Part shown: positions 37,401-44,933 of the stretch, piece after piece
How the letters are laid out: each line of letters begins with the position of its first letter
Numbering within the stretch: position 1 is the first letter of the stretch
NCBI GenBank assembly: GCA_028872955.1
Contig: JAGWNX010000019.1
Location: 1 to 50,285 of the forward strand
Length of the DNA stretch: 50,285 bases
DNA from: Acidobacteriota bacterium
GTDB taxonomy: Bacteria > Acidobacteriota > Terriglobia > Terriglobales > Acidobacteriaceae
Reading direction: 5' to 3'
Translations under genes and position numbers: made by a program
The notes under the pieces: generated by a model
Databases searched by the model: none
What the model was told of the DNA's origin: nothing
The model's input: only the letters and a program-made list of their open reading frames with translations

Positions 37401-37944
37401 GATCGTGACCAACATCGTTCAGGACTTCACGGTCACTCCGAAGGGATCCCTCTCGCAGAGCGTCTTCCCGGGTGACACCACGACGTACACCTTTACCGTT
37501 GCCCCGGTCGGTGGCACCACCTTCCTGGCAGACCTGAGCTTTGCCATTGATGGTGTGCCTACGGGCGTCACGTACACCATTACGCCGGCAAAGATTACGG
37601 CCGGTAGTGGTGCCACGGATGTGACTCTCTCGGTCGTCACCAGCAGTTCCTTGTCCGCATCCAACCGCCAGCCGGTGCAGCCGGGCAGCGATCGCAGCGC
37701 ACTCCCCATGGCGGCCGGTCTGCTGGGCCTGCTGGGGCTGGGTGCACTACGGCGCTACCGCCGCACGATGCCCAGGCTGCTCGCCGTGTTGCTGTTGCTG
37801 GCTGCATCCATGTTGCCTGTCCTTGGTCTCAGCGGGTGTGCAGGTGGTTACTTTGCACTCAGCCCGAAGACGTATTCCATAACAGTTACTGGCACTGAGG
37901 GAACGCTGCAGCATAGTGCGTCAGCAACCCTGGTGGTGCAGTAG
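31417..37944 (+). CDS. Giant secreted Ig-like repeat protein with nested FG-GAP beta-propeller
   Basis: A 2,175-residue envelope or surface protein. Residues 1-38 are a signal peptide (ending PAWA). A first Ig-like domain follows, then a second one interrupted by a seven-bladed FG-GAP propeller at about 228-571 (DFNRDGNTD, DFNGDGILD, DFNGDGKDD, DTNADGLFD, DVNGDGKAD, DYNNDGNAD plus one weak blade; LGNGDGTF turns), probably calcium-binding. Fifteen Big_3-type Ig-like repeats cover about 618-2004, marked TATYSGDTNY. The C-terminus has two hydrophobic segments (MAAGLLGLLGLGAL, RRYRR, LLAVLLLLAASML), a lipobox-like LSGC (Cys 2141) and a last beta-strand segment. An adhesin or matrix protein is likely. 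The small outer-membrane barrel gene follows seven bases later. Confidence 0.88.
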   Translation: MKTMMTCLSRFANRAFKNRIRLVLALMMGSCCALPAWAAQLATTTALTVSSTTIPYQTPVTLTATVTAGGSPVTTGLVLFCDATAPVCENNSALALRQVNSTTGTVAFKTGSGAVGNHSYKAVYRANNGYLSSVSNTVTYAVQGGYSSTISLSTGGTVGNYTLASTVVGLGSLASGPTGNVQYIDTSAGNSILATQALGPAVLSQNYQQAPNSPFAIGTPDPNATPLNPDRSVAIASAYLNTDNNLDVVTGDKLQTISVLLGNGDGSFQPKVNYSGCPQGVALKILLADFNRDGNTDVALGCSNGTTGGLVILLGNGDGTFRSPTEYVSGDVNGIAMGDFNGDGILDFVVTDRTQVDVTLFLGNGDGTFQSGVKIESPSAKPSNIVVADFNGDGKDDIVFAVDNTTNVGNGFLSDLYAALGNGDGTFAAPTKVASNVGEFLTVGDTNADGLFDIVSTTIMYSSHIANNLWVLLGKGNGTFQTPVSYISDIPSDPHLADVNGDGKADIIAGGSTGALVYLGNGDGTLQPYNEPTIGGFSLTYAVNAGDYNNDGNADLIGTDAKNPQAAVALSQVLQTANAAALTGLAVYPLGSGTHTVDASYAGDTAYTGSTSATTNLLAAPTPTTLTLSTTPSTGPLVSGQPTLLSASLSPYTVGPPTTTTDGETVLFFNGSTSLGTGTLHSGVATLTTSAIPAGTAQLKASFAGDSNYNSSVSNVVSLSVTPILLTSSLDPSTYLQSVTFTATVASSATGTITFLDGATALSVVNVTNGVATYTTSSLSAGLHPITAAYSGDSTHAAVTSTVLSQTVNQARPTVTVSTSGPSTYGNAVTLTATLSQNATGTVTFTSGSTTLGSATLNGSAVATLSVSSLPAGSDTITATYPGDTNYTSGTGSTVQSVAKATPVLPAPGYSPSSPTVFQTVTLTEAVPTGVSGPVTFLNGSTSLGTAAVNGSGIATLVVGPLALGNNSITATTPGDSNNNPASSPASVVTVVKATPTVAVTTSGPSTYGSSVTLSATVTTGATGTVVFTSGSTTLGTATVNGSSVASLSTSVLPVGSDPITATYSGDTNYNGASGSTTQQVSKATPTVAVTTSGPSIYGTSVTLSATVTTGATGTVVFTSGSTTLGTATVNGSGLASLSTTVLPVGSDPITATYSGDTNYTSASGSTTQQVSKATPTMSVTTSGPSAYGGAVTVTATLPSTATGTVVFTSGSTTLGTATVNGSGVATISTSSLPVGSDPISATYSGDANYNSASGSTTQQVSKATPTVSVTTSGPSTYGGAVTVTATVPAGATGTVVFTSGSTTLGTGTVNSSGVATISTSSLPAGSNTITATYSGDTNYNTASGSTSQSVAKATPPVTVSTSGTSTYGGTVTVTATLPAGPTGTVTFSSGGTTLGTGTVNSSGVATISTSSLPAGNNPITATYSGDSNYTGATGTATQVVNKATPTSTLTSSLNPSVFGNTVTLTDTLPTSVTGTVTFSSGTTTLATVPVTNGVATYTVSTLPTGGNPIVATYSGDTNDSSVTASLNQVVNKASPPVTVTTSGPSTYGGTVTVTATVQPGATGTVVFTSGSTTLGTGTLNSSGSVSITTSTLPTGNDTITATYSGDTNDNGGSGTVVQSVAKASPTVTLTSSSNPSTTLQQVTFTATVPTTATGTVTFTDGSTVLGTSTITNGVATVSVPTLSSGSHSVTATYSGDTNDNGASSTPLTQVVNKNTPVLPAPTVSSTSIAPGQQETITEQVPSGVTGPVSFFNGATLLGTSPIVNGVATLTTSTLPIGTATITASTPADTNNNAAVSPATQVTVAKITPTITLTTSSNPAVLNQSVTLTATVNAGATGTVSFYDGSTLLGTGAVSSAGVASFNTSGLSVGGHSITAVYSGDSTYNTATSAALSQQIGKLPTSVVVTASTPAELLGTSVTFTATVAANSPTPTGTVTFFDGAAALASAPLSTNGSVVVSLATSGSAVYSTSSLTAGSHQITAVYSGDSSFAASTSPIVTNIVQDFTVTPKGSLSQSVFPGDTTTYTFTVAPVGGTTFLADLSFAIDGVPTGVTYTITPAKITAGSGATDVTLSVVTSSSLSASNRQPVQPGSDRSALPMAAGLLGLLGLGALRRYRRTMPRLLAVLLLLAASMLPVLGLSGCAGGYFALSPKTYSITVTGTEGTLQHSASATLVVQ
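34393..36282 (+). repeat. Seven tandem 270-bp Ig-like repeats in exact register
   Basis: The junction codon of each unit (Lys before A-T-P or A-S-P) falls at 34393, 34663, 34933, 35203, 35473, 35743, 36013 and 36283, exactly 270 bp apart each time. Units 1-5 (34393-35742) share long near-identical DNA stretches such as GTGGTCTTTACCAGTGGCAG variants, and units 6-7 are more diverged. This points to recent duplication by unequal crossing-over or gene conversion inside the coding frame. Confidence 0.9.
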
Positions 37945-37951
37945 GAGTCCC

Positions 37952-38530
37952 ATGAGATCCTTGCAAGCTTTTGTCATCCTGGTCTTGACGTTGCTGGTCC
38001 CAAGCCTGGGCTGGGGCCAGGCAGCTACCTCCGGAGAGATGGAATCTGGCATCACCCGGTTTGAGGCGGGGGGCAACTACAATTGGATTCACGCAAACGC
38101 CCCGCCGGGACAGTGTGGCTGCTTCTCGCTCAACGGCGGCAGCGGCGTCTTCCTCGTCAACCTCACCCACGCCTGGGCCGGAGTCGCAGACATCACCTAT
38201 GCCCACGCCAATAATGTTGACGGCACCTCGCAGAACATCACCATTCTGAACTATCTCTTTGGCGCGAGGTACTCACGGCGCAACCATACACGCTTCACGC
38301 CCTATGCAGAGGTTCTCTTCGGCGGTGCCAAGGAGGATGTGAACTTCAACTTCACCATCAACCGCAACGCCTTTGGGCTCAGCGGTGGCGGTGGCGTCAC
38401 CATGCCGCTGGGGCAACGCTTCAACTACACCATCGTGCAGGTGGATTACGTGCATACGCGTATTCCCAATGGCGTAAACAACAGCCAGAACAATACGCGC
38501 GTCGTCACCGGCTTTACCTACAAGTTCTAG
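37952..38530 (+). CDS. Small outer-membrane beta-barrel protein
   Basis: A 192-residue protein with a signal peptide (AFVILVLTLLVPSLGWGQA) and alternating beta-strands ending in the outer-membrane signature GFTYKF. It resembles OmpA-like eight-stranded barrels (FEAGGNYNWIHAN, YLFGARYSRRNHTRFTPYAEVLFGG, YTIVQVDYVHTRI). A Cys-x-Cys pair (CGCF) lies in an early loop. The start is ATG 37952, with GTAGGAG overlapping the stop of the Ig-like giant gene, so the two are probably one operon. A membrane anchor or partner for the giant protein is a reasonable guess. Confidence 0.8.
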   Translation: MRSLQAFVILVLTLLVPSLGWGQAATSGEMESGITRFEAGGNYNWIHANAPPGQCGCFSLNGGSGVFLVNLTHAWAGVADITYAHANNVDGTSQNITILNYLFGARYSRRNHTRFTPYAEVLFGGAKEDVNFNFTINRNAFGLSGGGGVTMPLGQRFNYTIVQVDYVHTRIPNGVNNSQNNTRVVTGFTYKF

Positions 38531-38556
38531 GGGTTGGCCCGCCAGGGCCTCCAGAT

Positions 38557-38600
38557 ACAGCACGGGCCTGCGAGGTAGATCGCAGGCCCGTGCTGTTTCT
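38557..38600. terminator. Strong bidirectional terminator hairpin
   Basis: A perfect 16-bp GC-rich stem (arms 38558-38573 and 38580-38595) with loop GGTAGA is followed by TTTCT. It lies between the plus-strand barrel gene and the minus-strand oxidoreductase pair and can serve both. Confidence 0.85.
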
Positions 38601-38616
38601 GGAGAGGCAAGCCAGA

Positions 38617-40023
38617 CTAGCTGAAGGTCGACTCGAAGGTATAGGGTGAGCGCTGAGGCCGCGAGAGCATTGCGTTGGCCTCGTCGTCGTTGTGGAAGCG
38701 CTCGCGCTCCGGGTCCCAGTGCAGCCGCCGCCGGGTCTTCATGGCAATGTGGTGCAGCAGGCAGGTGGAGCAGGCGCGATGACCCACCTCGACCGGAGCC
38801 GTGGGCTGCCGACGCGTGCGAATGCACTCCAGCCAGTTGGCGTGCTGCTCGTCTGCCGTGTACAGATGTGTCTCATTCGGTCCGATCACGGAGTCCAGAA
38901 TCTTGGGATTGCTGGCCATCAACGGCTGAATCTTCTGGCTGCTCTCGCCCACCGCCGTCGGTGTGGTCATCTCGTCGCGCGTCACAAAGATCCAGCCGCC
39001 TGTGCCGTACCACTTGATGCCGTTGGGGAAGTCGCCCGAGATGTCCATGGTGATGCCGTTGGCATAGATGGCATGGGTCAGGAACTTGCCATGCACATCC
39101 CACAAGCCATGCGTGGGGAACTCAGCCTCGCCCCAGATCTCGATGGGGCCGGTGTACTCCGTGTTCATTCCCCAGTGCGCCGTGTCCACATGGTGTGCGC
39201 CCCAGCCGGTGATCATGCCGGCACCGAACTGCTCCATGCGTAGCCAGCCGGGACGGTCGTAGCCCTTCTGCGGCATCACGCGATCCACCGTGTAGGGCAC
39301 CTCGGGGGTGGAGCCCAGCCATGCGTCGTAGTTGAAGTCCGCAGGCACGGGCATGGGGGTGGGGTCGCCGCCGGCGGGGTCTCCGGGGAGTCCGACCTCG
39401 ACATGGCGCAGGTCACCGATGCGGCCGTTGCGCACCAGCTCTGCCGCGCGATGGAACTGCTTCCAGGCGCGCTGCTGACTGCCGATCTGCAGGATGCGGC
39501 CAGAGGCCTGTACCGCGTCTGAGAGGTAACGTCCCTCGGCGATCGTCAGCGAGGCGGGCTTCTGCAGGTAGACATCCTTGCCGGCGCGAACGGCGGCCGT
39601 GGCCACGATGGCGTGCTGGTGGTCTGGCGTGCTGATGACGACCGCGTCGATATCCGGGTTAGCCAACAACTCCTTGTAGTCGCTATAGCCGGTTACGCCG
39701 TCATAGGGCTTGCCCGTCTGCTGTGCGTAGTAGTGGTTGACGAACTGCTTGCCTTCCTCCACGCGATGCCCGGCCAGGTCGCAGACGGCTATGATGCGCG
39801 CGTCCGGCACCTTCAGGATGTTGGGCATGTCGTGGCCGCGCGAGATGCGGCCTGCCCCGATGGCTCCCACATTGATGCGGTTGCTGGGGGCCGACTGCCC
39901 AAACACGCTGGAGGGCACGATGGTCGGAAAGCCGGCCACGGCAGCGGCAGCGGCGGAGGTCTTGAGGAACCGGCGTCGCGACAGAGCGGAGCGAGTGATT
40001 GGGGCCATGCGGGGTGTCTCCAT
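38617..40023 (-). CDS. Tat-exported Gfo/Idh/MocA-family oxidoreductase
   Basis: A 468-residue putative NAD(P)-linked oxidoreductase or glycoside-modifying enzyme acting in the periplasm. The Tat signal SRRRFLKTSAAAAAVAGF is followed by the Rossmann motif VGAIGAGRISRGHDM, VVISTPDHQHAIVA, the conserved QKPAS block (usual form EKP), and the C-terminal domain (GAGMITGWGAHHVDTAHWGM). Bound cofactor in exported members is often recycled in place. ATG 40023 is used; ATG 40008 with GGAG nine bases upstream is equally possible. It lies 35 bp downstream of a second enzyme of the same family. The substrate is unknown. Confidence 0.87.
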   Translation of the reverse strand: METPRMAPITRSALSRRRFLKTSAAAAAVAGFPTIVPSSVFGQSAPSNRINVGAIGAGRISRGHDMPNILKVPDARIIAVCDLAGHRVEEGKQFVNHYYAQQTGKPYDGVTGYSDYKELLANPDIDAVVISTPDHQHAIVATAAVRAGKDVYLQKPASLTIAEGRYLSDAVQASGRILQIGSQQRAWKQFHRAAELVRNGRIGDLRHVEVGLPGDPAGGDPTPMPVPADFNYDAWLGSTPEVPYTVDRVMPQKGYDRPGWLRMEQFGAGMITGWGAHHVDTAHWGMNTEYTGPIEIWGEAEFPTHGLWDVHGKFLTHAIYANGITMDISGDFPNGIKWYGTGGWIFVTRDEMTTPTAVGESSQKIQPLMASNPKILDSVIGPNETHLYTADEQHANWLECIRTRRQPTAPVEVGHRACSTCLLHHIAMKTRRRLHWDPERERFHNDDEANAMLSRPQRSPYTFESTFS

Positions 40024-40058
40024 GCCTTTTGCTTCGGCTGTTTCCTTCGAGCGAGGGG

Positions 40059-41270
40059 TTAGTCTGCCAGGTGAACCAGCGTGGCCTGCTTTTGTGCCGT
40101 AATCACTAGCTCTGCGGCCAGCAGGCACTGCTCCTGGTCCTGCGCAGTGTGGGTGCGATTCACAATGTCAGAGACAAACTGCGGCCCGAAGGGCAGGTAA
40201 ACCTGGTTGCAGTCGATGTAGCGCTGCTCGGTCTTGTTGACCAGGAAGAGGTTGTTGCCGGAGTGGCTGACGCCCACGTTGGTGTACTTACGCACCTCGA
40301 TGTAGCCCTCCGTGCCCAGGATGAACAGTCGGCCGTCGCCCCAGGTACCCAGCGCGTCCGGGGTAAACCAGTCCAGCCGCACATAGCCAAAGCCGCGGTC
40401 GCCGCGCAGCATCATGTCGCCAAAGTCCTGGAACTTCGGGTGCTCCGGGTGGCGGATGTTGGCGATCTGCGACGCGACCACCTCGGCCTGCTTGCAGCCG
40501 GTGTAGTACAGGAACTGATCCACCTGGTGCGAGCCAATGTCGCACAGGATGCCGCCGTAGAGCTCCGGCTCCCAGAACCACGCGGGACGCGCGTCCGCAC
40601 CGCCGTTGTGCTCCTGTCCCGCGCGAACCGGCTGGCTCACCTGGTGGGGAGCAATGTTGATGGTCTGGATGACGCGGCCAATGGCCCCGGCGTGCACCAG
40701 CTCGCCAGCCTTCACCGCGCCCTTAACCTCCAGCCGCTCGCTGTACATAATGCCGTAGATGCGGCCGGTCTCCGCAATGGTCTTGCGTACGGCAGCCAGC
40801 TGTTCCAGCGTGGTGATGCCGGGCTTATCGCTCAGATAATCCTTGCCGTGGCGCATGACGCGTACACCCAGCGGAGCGCGGTGGCTGGCGATGGTGGAGC
40901 TGAGCACCAGCTGAATCGAGGGATCGTTGAGGATCTCATCCTCAGAGCGCACCTGCTTCACATTAGGGAACTGCTTTGCGAAGCGTGCGAGCTTCTCCGG
41001 CTCCTCCCCATAGAAGGCCACCAGCTTGCCACCACCGCGAATGATCGCCCCGACCATGCCGTAGATGTGGTCATGGCTCATGCCGCAGACGGCAAAGTTG
41101 ATGGAGTACTTCGGCGGCTGGCTGGCCTCGGGCGAGGGGGCGGCCACCTCGTGGGTAATCTCTTGCCCGGAACCGGGGGCCGCGAGGGCTGCGGCGGGAA
41201 AGGCCGACATCATGCCGGTAGTGCCCACGGCTTTCAAGAACGAGCGGCGATCCAATGCATCCAGCTTCAT
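40059..41270 (-). CDS. Tat-exported Gfo/Idh/MocA-family oxidoreductase
   Basis: A 403-residue paralog of the downstream gene. The Tat signal is LDRRSFLKAVGTTGMMSA, then VCGMSHDHIYGMV (an atypical dinucleotide loop, usually GxGxxG), VLSSTIASHRAPLG, YLSDKPG (the conserved KPG of the active-site segment) and GGILCDIGSHQVDQFLYY. The loop difference suggests altered cofactor binding. The ATG has GAGGA nine bases upstream. It is divergent from the GH89 gene across 210 bp containing a short palindrome. It probably forms a two-gene unit with the next oxidoreductase and may modify the same glycans. Confidence 0.86.
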   Translation of the reverse strand: MKLDALDRRSFLKAVGTTGMMSAFPAAALAAPGSGQEITHEVAAPSPEASQPPKYSINFAVCGMSHDHIYGMVGAIIRGGGKLVAFYGEEPEKLARFAKQFPNVKQVRSEDEILNDPSIQLVLSSTIASHRAPLGVRVMRHGKDYLSDKPGITTLEQLAAVRKTIAETGRIYGIMYSERLEVKGAVKAGELVHAGAIGRVIQTINIAPHQVSQPVRAGQEHNGGADARPAWFWEPELYGGILCDIGSHQVDQFLYYTGCKQAEVVASQIANIRHPEHPKFQDFGDMMLRGDRGFGYVRLDWFTPDALGTWGDGRLFILGTEGYIEVRKYTNVGVSHSGNNLFLVNKTEQRYIDCNQVYLPFGPQFVSDIVNRTHTAQDQEQCLLAAELVITAQKQATLVHLAD

Positions 41271-41368
41271 GGCAATAAATCCTCGGGAGTTAGGGTTGGG
41301 GTCGAGCCTGGCGGCAGGCAGCGCTCCTTACGGCGTACGCTTGGGCCAGCGTCGGAAGCATACATTAA

Positions 41369-41381
41369 TTCGATGGTCGAA
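41369..41381. promoter_or_regulatory. Palindrome TTCGA-TGG-TCGAA in a divergent promoter region
   Basis: A perfect 5-bp inverted repeat with a 3-bp centre, lying between the Gfo/Idh/MocA pair and the GH89 operon and flanked by AT-rich bases (ATACATTAA, GTATAT). It is a candidate operator controlling one or both divergent units. Confidence 0.35.
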
Positions 41382-41444
41382 GTATATCTCCGGTGAAAAA
41401 TCTCCTCCCCGCCCGCAGCACGGGCGGTACCCTGCGCGGCGAGC

Positions 41445-41483
41445 TTAACACCCGGCCAGATTCCTCGTACAGTAGTCAGCATG
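41445..41483 (+). promoter_or_regulatory. Promoter of the GH89 operon with leaderless geometry
   Basis: TTAACA (41445-41450), a 17-base spacer and TACAGT (41468-41473) make a good sigma-70 promoter. The ATG at 41481 begins only seven bases after the -10 box, so transcription should start at or one base before the start codon. No Shine-Dalgarno sequence is present. Confidence 0.65.
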
Positions 41484-43718
41484 ATTTTTCGCATCGCGCT
41501 GTCACGTACTCTTCTGCTGCTCGCGTTCCCTCTGTTCGCTGTCTCTGGCCATGCGCAGGGCACAGCAGAGGCCGCCCACGCCGTGCTGGAGCGCCTGATG
41601 CCGGGGCTGGCCGGGCAGTTTGACCTGCAGCTCGAGCCCCGCCCCGGTCAGTCGGATGGCTTCCGCATCTCAGGGGAGGCGGGCCATATCCGGGTGCAGG
41701 CGGGCACGGTGCCCACCCTGCTCTACGGGGTGAACTGGTATCTGAAGTATGTGGCACACCTGCAGGTCTCCAGCAACGGAGCCCAGCTGGGCGCACCCGG
41801 GCACCAGCTGCCGGCCGTGGCGGAGCCCATCGAGCGCCGCGCGCTGTACCGCTGGCGGTATGCCCTCAACGAGAACGTCGATGGCTACACCATGCCCTAC
41901 TGGAGCGACGAGCGCTGGCGCCACGAGATCGACGTGCTGGCGCTGCATGGAACCAACGCCGTGCTGGTGGAGCGCGGCACCGACCTGGTGCTGTACCAGA
42001 CCTTTCGCGAGGCTGGCTACTCCGACGCCGCGATTCGCGCCTGGATTACCACACCAGCTCACCTGAACTGGCAACTGATGGGCAACATGTGCTGCTTCAA
42101 TGGTCCCATGTCCATGGCGCTGCTACAGCGGCGCGCCGCCTCTGCCCAGCACATTGTGGCCATGTTGCGCGAGCTGGGCATGGTGCCCGTACTGCCGGGC
42201 TACTACGGCATTGTGCCGGCAGACTACGCCAGCCATGCGCCCGGTGCGCATGTCATCCAACAGGGCGACTGGAACGGATTTACCCGCCCCGGCTGGCTGG
42301 ACCCTCGCGACCGTCACTTTGCCACGCTCGCCGAGTCCTTCTACCGCCACCAGCATGCCCTCTTTGGCGACTCTGCCCTCTATGACATGGAGGTCTTCCA
42401 GGAGGGCGGTGCCGCCGGCAACGTACCGGTCAGCGATGCCGCCGTTGCCGTGCAACAGGCCATGCTGCGCCAGCACCCGCAGGCGCTCTGGTTCATGATG
42501 GCGTGGCAGAAGAACCCCACCCAGGAGCTGCTGCGCTCGCTGGACAGCAACCACCTGTTGATCGCCGATATTGAGCAGGGACGCATTCCGCGCGACAACC
42601 GCGACCAGGAGTTCCGCGGTGCCCCCTGGCTCTTTGGCGGCCTATGGGAGTTTGGTGGCCGCACGACACTCGGCGCGCCGCTCTACGACTACGCCGTGCG
42701 CATGCCGCAGCTGGCAGCGCGCCCGGGCAGCAGCATCCAGGGCACAGCCCTGTTTACCGAGGGCATGGATACCAACCCGGTGGCCTTCGATCTGTACACC
42801 GAGATGGCCTGGCACGACCAGCCTGTTGATCTGACGGACTGGATGCAGGAGTACACGTGGCGGCGCTATGGCAGCCGCGACGCCCACGCCGAGCGCGCCT
42901 GGCAGATTCTGTTGCGCACCGCGTACGGCTACCGTGCCGATGGCGGCCCGGGCGAGCGCGACTCCGGACATGATTCGCTGTTTGCCGCGCAACCATCCCT
43001 CACCACCACCCACGCCGCCACCTGGTCGCCACCAGCGATGCGCTACGATCCGCAGGTGATGCGCGCGTCGCTCACCGAACTGCTGCAGGTGGCCCCAGCC
43101 CTGCGCTCCACTGAGACCTGGCAGTATGACGTAGTGGACGTGGCGCGGCAGGTGCTGGCGAACGAAAGCCGTGCCCTGCTGCCGCAGATCAAGGCCGCCT
43201 TCGATGCCGGAGATCTGCACGCGTTCGACAGCCTGACCGAGACCTGGCTGCAGGATATGCGATTGCAGGACGCGCTGTTGTCCACCAACCGTGACTTTCT
43301 GCTGGGACGCTGGATGGGGTATGTCCCGAGTTGGGCCTCGACGCCAGAGGAGGCAGAGCGGCTGAACTATGACGCGCGCTCGATTCTGACCACCTGGGGC
43401 GACCGTCACGCCAGCGACGTGGGCGGACTGCACGAGTACGCCAACAAGGACTGGGCCGGGCTGACCAGCGACTACTACCTGCCGCGCTGGCAGATGTTCT
43501 TCGCGTCGCTGCGTCGCGCGCTCCAGACCGGCCAGCCGCCACAGCCCATCGACTGGTTTGCCTTTGGCGATGCCTGGAATCGCAGCCACACGCGGTACCC
43601 CTCCACGCCGCAGGGCGACCCGTATGCGGCCGCGATGGCGGTGGCGCGTCAGCTCGGACTGGCCCCCGTCGGCACTGCAGCCACGACCGCCGCAAGGAGC
43701 CAGCATGGAGCAGAGTAG
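41481..43718 (+). CDS. GH89 alpha-N-acetylglucosaminidase (NAGLU family), secreted
   Basis: A 745-residue exported glycosidase releasing terminal alpha-linked GlcNAc. A signal peptide spans residues 1-25 (RTLLLLAFPLFAVSGHA). An N-terminal domain is followed by the (beta/alpha) barrel: RYALNENVDGYTMPYWSDERW, LNWQLMGNMCCFNGPM, PVLPGYYGIVP. Likely catalytic glutamates by comparison with GH89 are E308 (EVFQEGG) and E427 (LFTEGMDTNP). The helical C-terminal domain completes the family length. In animals this family trims heparan sulfate. The next gene is a homolog of the acetyltransferase that makes the NAGLU substrate. The start codon is set by the abutting promoter. Overlaps the next gene by 14 bp. 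Confidence 0.92.
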   Translation: MIFRIALSRTLLLLAFPLFAVSGHAQGTAEAAHAVLERLMPGLAGQFDLQLEPRPGQSDGFRISGEAGHIRVQAGTVPTLLYGVNWYLKYVAHLQVSSNGAQLGAPGHQLPAVAEPIERRALYRWRYALNENVDGYTMPYWSDERWRHEIDVLALHGTNAVLVERGTDLVLYQTFREAGYSDAAIRAWITTPAHLNWQLMGNMCCFNGPMSMALLQRRAASAQHIVAMLRELGMVPVLPGYYGIVPADYASHAPGAHVIQQGDWNGFTRPGWLDPRDRHFATLAESFYRHQHALFGDSALYDMEVFQEGGAAGNVPVSDAAVAVQQAMLRQHPQALWFMMAWQKNPTQELLRSLDSNHLLIADIEQGRIPRDNRDQEFRGAPWLFGGLWEFGGRTTLGAPLYDYAVRMPQLAARPGSSIQGTALFTEGMDTNPVAFDLYTEMAWHDQPVDLTDWMQEYTWRRYGSRDAHAERAWQILLRTAYGYRADGGPGERDSGHDSLFAAQPSLTTTHAATWSPPAMRYDPQVMRASLTELLQVAPALRSTETWQYDVVDVARQVLANESRALLPQIKAAFDAGDLHAFDSLTETWLQDMRLQDALLSTNRDFLLGRWMGYVPSWASTPEEAERLNYDARSILTTWGDRHASDVGGLHEYANKDWAGLTSDYYLPRWQMFFASLRRALQTGQPPQPIDWFAFGDAWNRSHTRYPSTPQGDPYAAAMAVARQLGLAPVGTAATTAARSQHGAE

Positions 43719-44883
43719 GTTGCATCTTGTACCCAAGGCTCCGCGGCTGGTCGCGCTCGACCTGCTGCGGGGATTGACCATCGGCTTCATGATCCTGGTG
43801 AATGACAATGGCGATGGTAACGGTGCCTACTGGGCGTTGAAGCACGCTGCCTGGAACGGCTTTACGCCAACCGATCTCGTCTTTCCGACATTTCTGTTTC
43901 TGGTCGGCATCTCGACGGTGCTCTCCACGGCCAAGCGGCTGGCGCGGGGCGAGTCGAAGCTGACGCTGTTTACCCACACCTTGCGGCGCGCGGTGGTGCT
44001 CTACCTGCTGGGCCTGCTGGTTAACAGCTTTCCGCACTTCGCGCTCAGTACCATGCGGTTTTACGGCGTGCTGCCGCGCATCGCACTTTGCTATCTGGTG
44101 ATCGCTTCGCTGTACCTGGTCTCGCGTGGCTGGCGAGACAAGCTGGTGCTGGCGCTGGCGGCGCTCCTCGGCTACTGGATGCTGATGCGGCTGGTGCCGG
44201 TGCCGGGCTATGGCGTGCCCACGCACCAGATTCCGCTGCTGGACCGGGATGCCAACCTCGCCGCCTGGCTTGACCGGGCCATCTTCGCAGCGCCGCATCT
44301 GTACGAACGTACCCGCGACCCCGAGGGCCTGCTGAGCACACTGCCCGCCGTGGCCACGGCGCTGTTTGGCATGCTCACCGGGCAGTGGCTGCAGAGCGCA
44401 CGGAGCGCCGCACAGAAGCTAAAAGGCATCGCCCTGGCCGGCCTGCTGAGCCTGGCACTGGGCGCGGCCTGGAACCCCTGGTTCCCAATCAACAAGAAAC
44501 TCTGGACCAGCTCGTACGTGTTCTTCGCAGCCGGCTGGAGCCTGTTGCTGCTCGCCCTGTGGATGTGGGTCGAGCAGCGTTACGAGCAGCATCAGGAGCA
44601 AGCCTCGGAGCGGAGAGTCTCGCCGCCCTGGTGGCACACCGTCCTGCTGGTCTTTGGCACCAACGCCATCGCGGCTTACGTGCTGTCAGAGCTGCTGGCC
44701 TCGGCGATCGGCAGCATCCATCTGGCCTCTGGGCACAATGTGCAGCAGGCGGCGTACCTGGCCATCCATGCTGTCATCGGCAACGTTCCGCTGGCCTCGC
44801 TGGTGTATTCGCTGTTGTACGTGGCAGTATGCTGGGTGCCGGTCTGGATGCTGTATCGGAGCAGAATCTTTCTGAAGATTTGA
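43705..44883 (+). CDS. NagX/HGSNAT-like transmembrane acetyltransferase (DUF5009)
   Basis: A 392-residue inner-membrane protein with about ten helices, related to human heparan-alpha-glucosaminide N-acetyltransferase, which passes acetyl from acetyl-CoA across a membrane to terminal glucosamine. Signature: LVALDLLRGLTIGFMILVND, YWALKHAAWNGFTPTDLVFP and RFYGVLPRIALCY. The histidine of KHAAWNG (H47) aligns with the human active-site histidine in KHASWNG (from memory). ATG 43705 has AAGGAG five bases upstream and overlaps the GH89 gene, so they are co-translated. It likely acetylates a periplasmic glucosamine-containing sugar before GH89 cleavage. A transport role has also been proposed for NagX. 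Confidence 0.87.
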   Translation: MEQSRLHLVPKAPRLVALDLLRGLTIGFMILVNDNGDGNGAYWALKHAAWNGFTPTDLVFPTFLFLVGISTVLSTAKRLARGESKLTLFTHTLRRAVVLYLLGLLVNSFPHFALSTMRFYGVLPRIALCYLVIASLYLVSRGWRDKLVLALAALLGYWMLMRLVPVPGYGVPTHQIPLLDRDANLAAWLDRAIFAAPHLYERTRDPEGLLSTLPAVATALFGMLTGQWLQSARSAAQKLKGIALAGLLSLALGAAWNPWFPINKKLWTSSYVFFAAGWSLLLLALWMWVEQRYEQHQEQASERRVSPPWWHTVLLVFGTNAIAAYVLSELLASAIGSIHLASGHNVQQAAYLAIHAVIGNVPLASLVYSLLYVAVCWVPVWMLYRSRIFLKI

Positions 44884-44933
44884 TGGAACGTGGATCGAGT
44901 GCCAGGCGGGCATGCAGGGCAGCAGGAGGCGAT

